Origin: Acidimicrobiaceae bacterium
Lineage (GTDB): Bacteria; Actinomycetota; Acidimicrobiia; Acidimicrobiales; Salinilacustritrichaceae
Direction of reading: 5' to 3'
Assembly: GCA_003476595.1 (NCBI GenBank)
Contig: DMTU01000239.1
Coordinates: 7,196-27,381 of the forward strand
DNA: 20,186 nucleotides
The notes under the pieces were generated by a model. That model saw nothing but the letters and a program-made list of their open reading frames with translations, searched no databases and was not told where the DNA came from. Made by a program: the position numbers and the translations under genes. Below are positions 1 through 7,428 of this stretch, one piece after another (position 1 is the first letter of the stretch; every line of letters starts with the position of its first letter).

Positions 1-1278
1 GGCGGTGCCGGTCTTGCCGCCGACCTCGAAGCCGGGGATCGCCAGGTTGCGGGCGGTGCCCCGCTCGGCGACCTCGACCATGGCCTGGCGCAGGACGGCG
101 GCGTGCTCGGCCGACACGGCGCGCCGCCACTGGGTGGGCTCGGGGTCGTCGACGACCGAGTTGTCGACGTCGCGGATGTCGGCGACGGTGCGAGGCGTCA
201 TGATCCGACCCTCGTTGGCGACCGCCGCCGCCACCATCGCCATCTGCAGCGGCGTGGCGGACACGTCGTTCTGACCGATGCCGGCCTGGGCCAGCGCCGG
301 CAGGTTCTGCTCGAAGTCGGTGGGGAACACCGACTGGGCCGGGGCCGGCAGGTCGATGGGCGGGGCGGCGTTGAACCCGAAGGACTCGGCCGTGCCGACC
401 ATCTGGTCCCCGCCGAGGTCGACGGCCATCTGGGCGAAGGCGGTGTTGCACGACACGCGCAGGATGTCGAAGAGGTCCCCACCGCACGACGAGCCACCGA
501 AGTTCCGCAGCGGGCGGTTGGTCTGCGGCGGCGTGTACTCGCGGGCCACGGGGTACACCGGCTGGTCGGCGGTGATCTCCCCGGAGGCGAGCCCGGCGGC
601 GGCGGTGACGACCTTGAACGTGGACCCGGGGAAGTAGCGCTCGCGGTAGGTCTTGGCCAGCAGGGGGTCGCGCTCGTCGGCCTGGAACAGGGCGAACGCG
701 TCGTTGGCGGCGCTGAAGTCCTGGGTGGCGAGCGCGTTGGGGTCGAACGAGGGCCAGGACCACATGGCGAGCAGCTCGCCCGAGCGGGGGTCCAGGGCCA
801 CGACCGACCCCTGCCGCTCGCCCAGGAGGTCCTTGGCGACCCGCTGCACGTCCGCCCGCAGGGTGAGGCGGACGTCGCCGACGCGGTCGCGGTCGACGAA
901 GAGGTCGTCGAGGCTGCGGAACGACAGGTCGATGGTGCGACCGGCCAGCTCGGCGTTGTAGCTGTCCTCCACGCCCGTCGCGCCGAGGTTGAGGGAGAAG
1001 TAGCCGACGGTGTGGGCGAACAGGTCGCCCTCGGGGTAGCTGCGGGCGAACTCGAACCGGGACCCCTCGGGCGTGGGCTCGGAACGGGCGACGATGACCT
1101 CGTCGGCCGTGACGATGGTGCCCCGGGGTGCGTCGAAGTCCCGCAGGATCGACCGGTTGTTCACCGGGTTGTCCTTCAGCTCCTGGGCGCCGAAGACCGT
1201 GACCCGGTTGAGCTGCACGAACAGCACGAGGAAGCACGCCAGCAGGCCGACGCCGAGCTTGGCGATCTGGTTGCTCAT
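1..1278 (-). CDS. pbpA: Class B penicillin-binding protein (PbpA-type transpeptidase), 3' end outside window
   Basis: The product is a membrane-anchored peptidoglycan transpeptidase that cross-links the cell wall together with a SEDS glycosyltransferase. The window holds the first 426 residues. A hydrophobic N-terminal anchor covers about residues 7-23. A PBP dimerisation region follows (PRGTIV at 51-56). The transpeptidase motifs are SxxK as STFK (S219, K222), SxN as SCN (276-278) and KTG (422-424). The window edge falls two residues after KTG. Actinobacterial PbpA proteins are about 490 residues, so roughly 60-70 residues are missing. The ATG overlaps the stop of the rodA-type gene (ATGA, 1275-1278), so translation is probably coupled. 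Actinobacterial homologues are followed by pknA/pknB, which would lie left of position 1. All catalytic motifs are intact, and I see nothing unusual. Confidence 0.96.
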   Translation of the reverse strand, partial: MSNQIAKLGVGLLACFLVLFVQLNRVTVFGAQELKDNPVNNRSILRDFDAPRGTIVTADEVIVARSEPTPEGSRFEFARSYPEGDLFAHTVGYFSLNLGATGVEDSYNAELAGRTIDLSFRSLDDLFVDRDRVGDVRLTLRADVQRVAKDLLGERQGSVVALDPRSGELLAMWSWPSFDPNALATQDFSAANDAFALFQADERDPLLAKTYRERYFPGSTFKVVTAAAGLASGEITADQPVYPVAREYTPPQTNRPLRNFGGSSCGGDLFDILRVSCNTAFAQMAVDLGGDQMVGTAESFGFNAAPPIDLPAPAQSVFPTDFEQNLPALAQAGIGQNDVSATPLQMAMVAAAVANEGRIMTPRTVADIRDVDNSVVDDPEPTQWRRAVSAEHAAVLRQAMVEVAERGTARNLAIPGFEVGGKTGTA

Positions 1279-2588
1279 GCGCCCGCCCTCGCCGGGGCGC
1301 GGGCCGCCACGCTGTTGTCCGAGATCCGCAGCAGGAGGGCGAGCAGCACGTAGTTCATGACCAGGCTCGAGCCGCCGTAGCTGACGAAGGGAAGGGTGAC
1401 GCCGGTGAGCGGCAGGGTCCGGGTGATGCCGCCGATGATGATGAAGGTCTGGACGCCGAGCAGCGTGGTGAGGCCGCTGGCGAGCAGCGTGTCGAACGCG
1501 GACTCGGCCCGCAGGGCGACGCGCAGGCCGGCGCCCACCATCAGCAGGTAGGCGCACAGCACGGCGGTGGCGCCGATCAGGCCGAGCTCCTCGCCGATGG
1601 CGGCGAAGATGAAGTCGGTCTCGACCTCCGGGATGCGGGTGGGCGTGCCGAGGGCGATGCCGGCGCCCGCGATGCCCCCGTCGGCCAGGGCGAAGGACGC
1701 CTCGACGATCTGGTAGCCCTCGTCGTCGGCGACCGGCCACGGATCGAGCCAGACCGCGACCCGGTCCTGCACGTGGGAGAACTGGGTGTAGGCGAAGGTG
1801 GCGCCGGCGAGGAACAGCGTGCCGCCGAGGGTGAGGTAGGTGACCCGCCCGGTGGCGATCCACAGCATGACCACGAAGAGCACGAAGAACAGGAGCGAGG
1901 AGCCCAGGTCCTTCTGCAGGGTCATGACCCCGAGGGACACGCCCCAGGCGAGCAGGATCGGGCCCAGGTGCTTCGGGTCGGGCAGGTGGAGCGGGCCGAG
2001 CCGGAACGTCGACAGCGCCAGCAGCTCGCGGCGCTCGACCAGGTAGCCGGCGAAGAAGAGGGCCAGCACGATCTTGGCCGCCTCACCGGGCTGGAAGTTC
2101 GCCGGCCCGATCGAGATCCAGATGCGGCTGCCGTTGATCGTGCGACCGATGACCGGCAGCAGCGGCAGCAGGAGCAGCCCGAGGCCGAGGGCGGCGAAGG
2201 TGTACCGGTACCGCTCGAGGCTGCGGCTGCGCCGGACGAACAGCAGCGTGGCGATGAACGCGCCGATGCCCACGGCGGTCCACATCGCCTGTAGCCCGGC
2301 CAGGCGGCCGCCATCGGCCTGGGCCTCGTCGAGGCGGACGATGAAGACGTAGCCGATGCCGTTCAGTAGGGCGGCCAGGGGCAGCAGGATGCCGTCGGCG
2401 TCGGGGGCGAGGCGCCGGACCGCGACGTGGGCGGTGACGAGCAGGCCGAGCACGATGCCGAGGAACGGCACCAGGTTGGCCGGGATCTCGGCGTCGCGGC
2501 CCAGGCCGGCGAGCGCGTAGGCGCCGGCCGTGATCAGGGCGCCCACGACGATCAAGCCGAGCTCGGTGCGTCGGCGGAGCAGGATCAC
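1275..2588 (-). CDS. rodA: SEDS-family peptidoglycan glycosyltransferase (RodA/FtsW)
   Basis: This 437-aa polytopic membrane protein belongs to the shape, elongation, division and sporulation (SEDS) family, which polymerises lipid II into glycan strands in partnership with a class B PBP such as the next gene. The sequence is a series of about ten or more hydrophobic helices. It carries SEDS hallmarks: FQPGEAAKI, QKDLGSSLLFF with the aspartate essential in RodA, ETDFIFAAIGEELG, and the C-terminal PFVSYGGSSL. The start is the GTG at 2588, which overlaps the pstP stop as GTGA. The reading frame stays open far upstream across pstP, but that part is an out-of-frame shadow. Its operon place between pstP and pbpA matches mycobacterial rodA rather than the divisome ftsW, which lies in the mur cluster. 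The family is certain; the RodA label rests on synteny. Confidence 0.95.
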   Translation of the reverse strand: MILLRRRTELGLIVVGALITAGAYALAGLGRDAEIPANLVPFLGIVLGLLVTAHVAVRRLAPDADGILLPLAALLNGIGYVFIVRLDEAQADGGRLAGLQAMWTAVGIGAFIATLLFVRRSRSLERYRYTFAALGLGLLLLPLLPVIGRTINGSRIWISIGPANFQPGEAAKIVLALFFAGYLVERRELLALSTFRLGPLHLPDPKHLGPILLAWGVSLGVMTLQKDLGSSLLFFVLFVVMLWIATGRVTYLTLGGTLFLAGATFAYTQFSHVQDRVAVWLDPWPVADDEGYQIVEASFALADGGIAGAGIALGTPTRIPEVETDFIFAAIGEELGLIGATAVLCAYLLMVGAGLRVALRAESAFDTLLASGLTTLLGVQTFIIIGGITRTLPLTGVTLPFVSYGGSSLVMNYVLLALLLRISDNSVAARAPARAGA

Positions 2589-3964
2589 CCCCCGCCCACC
2601 CCGGTCGTGGTGGTGGTCGGTTCGGTGGAGGTGGTGGGCGTCGGTCGGGTCGTCGTGGTGACGGACGGGCGGGTGTCCTCGATGCGGTCCTCGAGGTTGG
2701 TGACGTAGCGGCGGGCCCGCTGCAGCGTCGGCTGGCTCACACCGGCCTCCAGGTCGTCGAGGACGGCGGCGGGCACGTCGTCGACGTCGATGTCGGTGTC
2801 CTCCACGGGGCTCGGGTCGAACCACAGGAAGCCACCGGGTCGTCCCTCGAAGATGACCACCCGGTCGTCCTCGAGGCCGACGTGGTAGGTGTCCTGCGCG
2901 TAGCGGTAGGCGAGGAACGCGCCGCCGCCGACCAGCCCGAGCACGACGAGGACGAAGGCCAGCGAGCGCACGGTGATGGCGCGGGGTGCCTTGCCCCGGG
3001 GCACCTCGTCCCCCCGGGGTTCGTCGCCTCGGCGAGGTGGCTCTTCCGCGGCGGAGCCGGTGCCGGCGCGCTGGAGGTGGGCCCGGTCGTCGGGCACCGC
3101 CAGCAGGGACTGGGTGTCCTGTTCGGGGTCGTGGGAGAAGTCGTCGTCGTCGGGGAGTGACTCGCGCCGGGCGTCGGAGGCCCCGGTGGGGCCCATCCCG
3201 TCGTCGACGATGTCCACCACGATGAGGGTGATGTTGTCCCGTCCGCCGGCGGCGTTGGCCTGGCGCACCAGCTCCTGGGCCGCGGCCTCGGGCTCGTCGA
3301 TGCCGCGCAGCACCGCGGTGATCTCGTCCTCGGTCACCTCGTCGGTGAGGCCGTCCGAGCAGAGCAGGTAGCGGTCGCCGGTGCGGGGCAGGATCTGGAA
3401 CTCGTCGACGTCGACGTAGCGCTCGATGCCCACCGCCCGGGTGACGATGTTCTTCTGCGGGTGGACGCGGGCCTCGTCGGCGGTGAGGCGTCCCTCCCGG
3501 AACAGCTCGCCGACCAGGCTGTGGTCGTCGCTGACCTGGTCGAGGTTCCCGCCGGAGAGGCGGTAGGCGCGGCTGTCGCCGACGTTGACGATGGCCACGC
3601 GGGTCTCGCCGTCCTCCTCGACGAGGCCGATGGCGACCACGGTGGTGCCCATGCCGGCCAGCTTCGGGTCGTGCTCGCTCTGGGCCCAGACCCGGTCGTT
3701 GGCGGCCTGGACGGCCGTCACCAGGTCGAGGACCCGCCACGGCCCCGATCCCTCGCGCTCCAGCTCGGATCCCATGGTCTCCACGGCGATGCGGGAGGCG
3801 ACCTCCCCGCCGGCGTGGCCGCCCATGCCGTCGGCGACGACGAACAGGCCGGTGCCGACGAAGAGGGAGTCCTGGTTGACCTCGCGCACCCGGCCGACGT
3901 CGGACGCGCCGCCCCAGCGCAGCCGCACGCCCGCCGCCGAGGTGCTGCCCTCCGGATCGCTCAC
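2585..3964 (-). CDS. pstP: PP2C-type Ser/Thr protein phosphatase with a transmembrane anchor
   Basis: The 459-aa product is a metal-dependent phosphatase. In actinobacteria its homologue dephosphorylates PknA/PknB and their FHA and cell-wall targets. The N-terminal PP2C domain spans about residues 11-253. Its metal-binding motifs are VNQD (D32), VADGMGGHAGG (D45-G46), NVGDSR (D130), CSDGLTD (D204) and GGRDN (D243). A Pro/Asp-rich linker of about 75 residues leads to one membrane helix (about 331-355). An external segment follows and ends in a Thr-rich tail before GVGGG. The start is a GTG whose last bases form the fhaB stop (GTGA, 3961-3964), and its own stop overlaps the rodA start in the same way. 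Length and layout match PstP. All metal ligands are present, so it should be active. Confidence 0.96.
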   Translation of the reverse strand: MSDPEGSTSAAGVRLRWGGASDVGRVREVNQDSLFVGTGLFVVADGMGGHAGGEVASRIAVETMGSELEREGSGPWRVLDLVTAVQAANDRVWAQSEHDPKLAGMGTTVVAIGLVEEDGETRVAIVNVGDSRAYRLSGGNLDQVSDDHSLVGELFREGRLTADEARVHPQKNIVTRAVGIERYVDVDEFQILPRTGDRYLLCSDGLTDEVTEDEITAVLRGIDEPEAAAQELVRQANAAGGRDNITLIVVDIVDDGMGPTGASDARRESLPDDDDFSHDPEQDTQSLLAVPDDRAHLQRAGTGSAAEEPPRRGDEPRGDEVPRGKAPRAITVRSLAFVLVVLGLVGGGAFLAYRYAQDTYHVGLEDDRVVIFEGRPGGFLWFDPSPVEDTDIDVDDVPAAVLDDLEAGVSQPTLQRARRYVTNLEDRIEDTRPSVTTTTRPTPTTSTEPTTTTTGVGGG

Positions 3965-4473
3965 GAGACCTCCATGATCGTGGAGCCGATCTGGATCTGG
4001 TCGCCGTGGCTCACCACCATCGGTGCCGAGACCTTCCTGCGGTTGAGGTAGGTGCCGTTGGTGGAGCCGAGGTCCTCGACGTAGAGCTGGTCGTCGCGCA
4101 TGAACACCCGCGCGTGGACCTGGGACGCGTAGGTGTCGTCGAGGGTGATCTGGCAGCCCGCCGCCCGTCCGACCGTGAGCTCGTCACCCAGCGGGTAGGT
4201 GGTGCCGGCCAGCTCGGCGGGCTCGATGACCTTGAGTCGGGGCGGGGTGCGCTCCCGGGCCCGGGTCCGGCGGGGCGCTCGCCCGGCGCCGCCCGACCGG
4301 CCCCCGCCTCGTCCGCCCCGACCGCCTCGTCCCGTTCGACCAGGGGCGGTGCCCGGAGAGGTCTGGCGGGCCAGGTGCACCTCGGCCCAGACGGCGCGCA
4401 GCACCCGGAAGAAGAACAGGTAGAGCAGGATCAGCAGGCAGATCTTGAGGACGTTGAGCAGCGGCTCGGGCAC
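3961..4473 (-). CDS. fhaB: FHA-domain protein FhaB (membrane-tethered phosphothreonine reader)
   Basis: This 170-aa protein carries one N-terminal membrane helix (about residues 5-27), a Gly/Arg-rich low-complexity linker (about 38-78) and a C-terminal FHA domain (about 80-170). The FHA signature is complete: VGR (G102, R103), S117, H120 and the STNGTYLN loop (N139-G140). These residues bind phosphothreonine. The mycobacterial homologue (FhaB/FipA) is a substrate of the neighbouring kinases and links them to growth and division proteins. The GTG start at 4473 lies 1 nt after the fhaA stop, and its stop overlaps the pstP start. The basic linker is a little longer than I would expect but still typical of GC-rich actinobacteria. 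Confidence 0.95.
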   Translation of the reverse strand: MPEPLLNVLKICLLILLYLFFFRVLRAVWAEVHLARQTSPGTAPGRTGRGGRGGRGGGRSGGAGRAPRRTRARERTPPRLKVIEPAELAGTTYPLGDELTVGRAAGCQITLDDTYASQVHARVFMRDDQLYVEDLGSTNGTYLNRRKVSAPMVVSHGDQIQIGSTIMEVS

Positions 4474-4474
4474 G

Positions 4475-5134
4475 TCAGCTGGCCTCGAACCGGAACGACG
4501 TCGAGCCGAAGGTCAGCTCGTCACCGTCCTGCAGGACCCGCTCGCTCACCTTGATGCCGTTGACCTTGGACCCGTTGGTGGAGCCGAGGTCGGCCAGCAC
4601 GAACCCGTTGCCCGACGGGCGGATCTCCGCGTGCTGGCGCGAGACGTTGGGGTCCTCGAGCACGAGGACGCTCTCGGGGAGGCGACCGATGGTGACGATG
4701 GTGTCGCCGAGCACGAACCGCTCGCCCGAGGGCAGCACGATGGATCCGGCCCCGGCCCCGCCGTCGCCCTCCCGCAGGCGGGCCTCGACCGAGAACGCGC
4801 CGACCCGCATCTTGGGGTCCACGTGGAACACGATCTCCACCGGCCCCATGAAGGTGTAGTGCTCCTCACGGGCGTGCTCGCGGGCGAGGTCGGCCAGCTC
4901 GCGCTGCATCGTGTCGGTGACCTCGGCGAACTCGTCCGCGTCCTGCTGGGACAGGTTCACGGTGAAGTGGTTGGCCACGACCGTGCCGCCCCGGACCCCG
5001 ACGGAGCGGGTGTCGTCCATCTCGCGGGTGAGGCGCCGGCCGATCTCGATCGGGCGCAGCCCGGACTTGAACGCCCGGGAGAACGCGCCCTCCACGATGC
5101 GCTCGAGGCGCCGTTCGAAGTTCCGCAAGACCAT
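4475..5134 (-). CDS. fhaA: FHA-domain protein FhaA (DUF3662 plus FHA)
   Basis: This 219-aa cytoplasmic protein has the conserved FhaA N-terminal domain (DUF3662, about residues 1-120, opening RNFERRLERIVEGAFSRAF). A short Gly-rich linker follows, then a C-terminal FHA domain (about 132-219). FHA ligand residues are IGR (G150-R151), S165, H168 and STNGSKVN (N187, N192). In mycobacteria FhaA binds the phosphorylated pseudokinase domain of MviN and restrains peptidoglycan synthesis. Mycobacterial FhaA is about 527 aa with a long disordered middle; this one almost lacks that segment. The frame is open upstream to 5452, but that part runs antisense through the tRNA. The ATG at 5134 is chosen because the family N-terminus starts there and a TAGCCT box lies 8 nt upstream. 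It is the first gene of the operon. Confidence 0.95.
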   Translation of the reverse strand: MVLRNFERRLERIVEGAFSRAFKSGLRPIEIGRRLTREMDDTRSVGVRGGTVVANHFTVNLSQQDADEFAEVTDTMQRELADLAREHAREEHYTFMGPVEIVFHVDPKMRVGAFSVEARLREGDGGAGAGSIVLPSGERFVLGDTIVTIGRLPESVLVLEDPNVSRQHAEIRPSGNGFVLADLGSTNGSKVNGIKVSERVLQDGDELTFGSTSFRFEAS

Positions 5135-5142
5135 CGGGCGGG

Positions 5143-5148
5143 AGGCTA
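5143..5148 (-). promoter_or_regulatory. Likely -10 element of the fhaA-pbpA operon
   Basis: On the minus strand TAGCCT lies 8 nt before the fhaA ATG, which would give a leaderless or nearly leaderless transcript. I see no convincing -35. Other genes in the window show the same spacing (HTH gene 8421, hotdog gene 14398, XRE gene 16791). Confidence 0.45.
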
Positions 5149-5217
5149 CCTGCACCGCTGGCTCACCTGACCGGTTCGTCCCGTCCGGTCGGCTGGGGCC
5201 CCGGGACGAGGTCGCGG

Positions 5218-5248
5218 TATGGTGTCGCCTCCCACTCGGGCGAGTGGG
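5218..5248 (+). promoter_or_regulatory. tRNA-Leu -10 box followed by a leader hairpin
   Basis: TATGGT at 5218-5223 is a good -10 box and would start transcription near 5230. The next bases form a perfect inverted repeat with 8-bp arms, CCCACTCG (5231-5238) and CGAGTGGG (5241-5248), separated by GG. It ends 8 nt before the mature tRNA. It could be a 5' leader hairpin of the precursor tRNA or a protein-binding palindrome. No clear -35 is visible. Confidence 0.5.
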
Positions 5249-5256
5249 ACGCACAC

Positions 5257-5343
5257 GTCGGAGTGGCGGAATTGGCAGACGCGCTGGCTTCAGGTGCCAG
5301 TGCCCGCAAGGGCGTGGGGGTTCAAGTCCCCCCTCCGACACCA
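5257..5343 (+). tRNA. tRNA-Leu (anticodon CAG)
   Basis: A complete 87-nt class II tRNA is present. The acceptor stem GTCGGAG (5257-5263) pairs with CTCCGAC (5333-5339), followed by discriminator A and an encoded CCA (5341-5343). The anticodon stem is CTGGC/GCCAG (5284-5288 and 5296-5300), with the CAG anticodon at 5291-5293. A long variable arm (CGCCC-type stem around 5301-5315) and a GGGGG/CCCCC T-arm with loop TTCAAGT follow. It decodes CUG, a heavily used leucine codon at this base composition. A tRNA-Leu next to fhaA is also found in Mycobacterium. Its 3' side borders the accessory region, and tRNA 3' ends are common integration sites. Confidence 0.98.
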
Positions 5344-5559
5344 GCGGGCCGTCGACAAAATGTCGAGCCCATAGCGACAGAATCCCACGCCTGTCGGTGC
5401 CGACGAGGCGTTCGGAGCTTCGACCGGATCCTCGGGGCCGGGCCGACGGCATCGGGCACGGGATCGGGCGTCGAGGATGCTTGCGCTAGCGAGCTCGGAC
5501 GTGGCCGGGCGCGCCGAAGCGCCCCCGAGGGGGCTTCGTGAGCGGACCGTGCGGTGCGG
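5344..5559. other. Intergenic region after the tRNA with nested inverted repeats
   Basis: No gene is seen in these 216 nt. TCGACA-AAA-TGTCGA (5352-5366) is a 6-bp inverted repeat. CGACAG (5375-5380) pairs with CTGTCG (5391-5396). GTCGG-TG-CCGAC (5393-5404) overlaps the latter. Half-sites resembling CGACA/TGTCG therefore occur several times within about 55 nt, starting 8 nt past the tRNA. They could be recombinase or regulator binding sites, or a terminator for the tRNA, although no T-run follows. Confidence 0.4.
5515..5538 (-). terminator. Hairpin after the transposase-like gene
   Basis: GAAGC (5516-5520) pairs with GCTTC (5533-5537), extended by C5515-G5538 and by CCCC/GGGG (5522-5525 with 5529-5532), with one bulged G and a CGA loop. 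It sits 22 nt past the stop of the minus-strand transposase-like gene. There is no U-tract, as is common in GC-rich actinobacteria, so the terminator role is inferred from position and stem strength. Confidence 0.5.
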
Positions 5560-7428
5560 CTAGCCGGTGGGGTCAGGCGGTACCGCTGAGCGGACGACGG
5601 TCCGGACGCGCCTGCCGAGGGGGTTGGTGCCGTCGGGGCGGCGGGGCTTGCGCTTGACGGTGGGCTTGCGGCGGACGAACACGGGGCTGCCGTCGGGGCG
5701 GCCGGTCTTGCGGGCGTCGTCCTCGGCGTCGTCGAGGAACTTGCGGATCTTGCGGAGGCTCACTGCGAGCAGGAGGAACGCGACGAGCAGGGTCTGGGCG
5801 GCGATGCCGCGGACGCGGCGGCGGCCCTGGGCGGCGAGGGCTTCCTTGGCCGGGTCCTTGGCGACACCGTTGGTGCTCTCGATGGTCTGGCGCAGGACGG
5901 TGTACCGGGCGTGCCACTCGTCGGTGCCGTACGGGAGGGTCTGCTCGTACTTGGCCATCGGGCCGGGCCGGAAGGTCACGGTCTGCTGCGTGCAGACGGC
6001 CACGGGCTCGGCGGGCGGGTTCTGGACCTTGGGCAGCCCGGCCGGAGCGAGAGTCGTCGAGTCGCGCTTGTGGGCGCAGGAGGCGACGGGCCGGACGGTG
6101 CCGTCGTGCTTGCCGGAGGCCGGGCACATGAGGCGGCGCTGGCCGGGGCCGCCCTTCTTGCGCATGCGGTACAGGTCGCGCTCGTCGAGCGCGTCGAAGT
6201 AGTCGGCGGCGTCGATCTCGTTGCGCCGGTACCGCTGGGTGGCCTCGATGAGGCGGGTCGGCGTCGCCGGGCAGAGGAACGCTCCCTCGACCATGATGGC
6301 GCCGTGCTGGGAGCCGCGGCGGCCCATCTGGTCCTCGCGGTAGTCGAACACCGGCTCGTAACCGAGGCCGCGGACGGGCAACTGGAGGTCCTCGGGCTTG
6401 GAGTTCGGGAAGTACGCGGCGTCGGCGGCGAGCCACCCGGCGGGGTGGCCGGGGTCGCCTTCGTCGAGGTCGGCCCAGTAGCGGCGGCGGGAGCGGACGC
6501 TGCCCAGGACGCGCATGGCGTTGCCTGCCGGGTCGAAGCCGGGGCGGTGCATGGCGACGCCGATGGGCACGTTGGGGAACAGGTTGTGGCCGTCGGGGTC
6601 GTCGGAGCCCGTCGTGGCGATCGTCGCCTCCAGCGCCCAGTGGATCTTCTTGGCGTTGCGCTTCCGTCCGCCGGCGCCTCCGTCGGGGAGGGTGTCGGGG
6701 TCGCGGTGGTCGCCTTCGCGGACGTACCAGCCGCCGTCGGGGTCCACGGACGCCCACTTCGACTTCTTGGACGTGCCGCGGGCGAACAGGGGCACGGGCG
6801 TCGCGTCGATTCCGAGCGTCCCGCGCCAGCGCCGGTACACGTCGCGGGGCATCGAGCAGAGGGCCGCTTCGAGGAGGGCGTTGGCGACGAGGTCGAGGCG
6901 CTCGTACATGAGCGCGACCTGGGCCGGGCTGAGGTCGTTCTCGTGGGAGGCGACCTCCTCCTTGGTGAGGATCCGGTTCTTGGGGAGGGGCGACGGGTCC
7001 ATGACGGCGAGGATGTCGTGGAACAGGGTGCGGACGTTGCGGTACTCGGCCTTCCGGCGGTCCGTGGTGCCGGGCGCGGGGCCGGTGACGCCGAGGCGGG
7101 AGCGGGCGTCGTCGCCGATCTGGTGGAACAGGATGCGGGCGAAGCGGCTGAGGAGCATGTCGCGGCCGTCGAGGGCTGCGAGGAGCATCGCGACGAGCAG
7201 GGCGCGGGGCGGGATGGTGCGCTTGCGGCCGGCGCCGTTCGGGTTGCCGTCGGCCCGGCGTTCGGCCATCCACCCTTCGAGGAGCGCAACCGTTCCGCTG
7301 GCGTCGACGACCTTCTCGGCGGCGTCGACGGCTTCGTCGGTGAACACGCTCATGTCGCCGGGGATCGTGACGAGGGCACGGTCTACGGCGTCGCGGGCGG
7401 CGGCGTGCGCGCCGGCGGCGACGGTCAC
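5560..7428 (-). CDS. DDE (YREK-type) transposase-like protein
   Basis: This 622-aa protein reads as an RNase H-fold transposase. Candidate catalytic residues are D208 (GIDATPV), D336 (WLAADAAYF) and E517 (RQTIEST). The last lies in a Y509-x3-R513-x3-E517-x6-K524 block that closely matches the YREK signature of IS4/IS1182-type enzymes. Between the second Asp and Glu are four cysteines (C386, C435, C451, C479) in the kind of insert seen in IS1182 transposases. A hydrophobic segment (about 544-559) follows the Glu, and the C-terminus is strongly basic. The GTG start overlaps the stop of the recombinase-like gene (GTGA, 7425-7428), so the two are co-translated; an alternative ATG lies at residue 26. 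I saw no terminal inverted repeats next to it. It may be a transposase or a domesticated relative. Fold confidence is good; family is uncertain. Confidence 0.8.
   Translation of the reverse strand: MTVAAGAHAAARDAVDRALVTIPGDMSVFTDEAVDAAEKVVDASGTVALLEGWMAERRADGNPNGAGRKRTIPPRALLVAMLLAALDGRDMLLSRFARILFHQIGDDARSRLGVTGPAPGTTDRRKAEYRNVRTLFHDILAVMDPSPLPKNRILTKEEVASHENDLSPAQVALMYERLDLVANALLEAALCSMPRDVYRRWRGTLGIDATPVPLFARGTSKKSKWASVDPDGGWYVREGDHRDPDTLPDGGAGGRKRNAKKIHWALEATIATTGSDDPDGHNLFPNVPIGVAMHRPGFDPAGNAMRVLGSVRSRRRYWADLDEGDPGHPAGWLAADAAYFPNSKPEDLQLPVRGLGYEPVFDYREDQMGRRGSQHGAIMVEGAFLCPATPTRLIEATQRYRRNEIDAADYFDALDERDLYRMRKKGGPGQRRLMCPASGKHDGTVRPVASCAHKRDSTTLAPAGLPKVQNPPAEPVAVCTQQTVTFRPGPMAKYEQTLPYGTDEWHARYTVLRQTIESTNGVAKDPAKEALAAQGRRRVRGIAAQTLLVAFLLLAVSLRKIRKFLDDAEDDARKTGRPDGSPVFVRRKPTVKRKPRRPDGTNPLGRRVRTVVRSAVPPDPTG

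Noticed and set aside
103..1353. 416-aa plus-strand frame opposite pbpA
   Set aside because: It is a Gly/Val/Glu/Arg-rich shadow of a clear PBP gene, as is common in GC-rich DNA.
2589..3740. Long minus-strand extension of the rodA-type gene (821-aa frame)
   Set aside because: It is out of frame over pstP, rich in Arg/Pro/Gly as expected for a shadow frame, and the SEDS domain begins at the GTG at 2588.
5135..5452. Upstream extension of fhaA
   Set aside because: It would be read antisense through the whole tRNA-Leu; the conserved FhaA N-terminus starts at the ATG at 5134.
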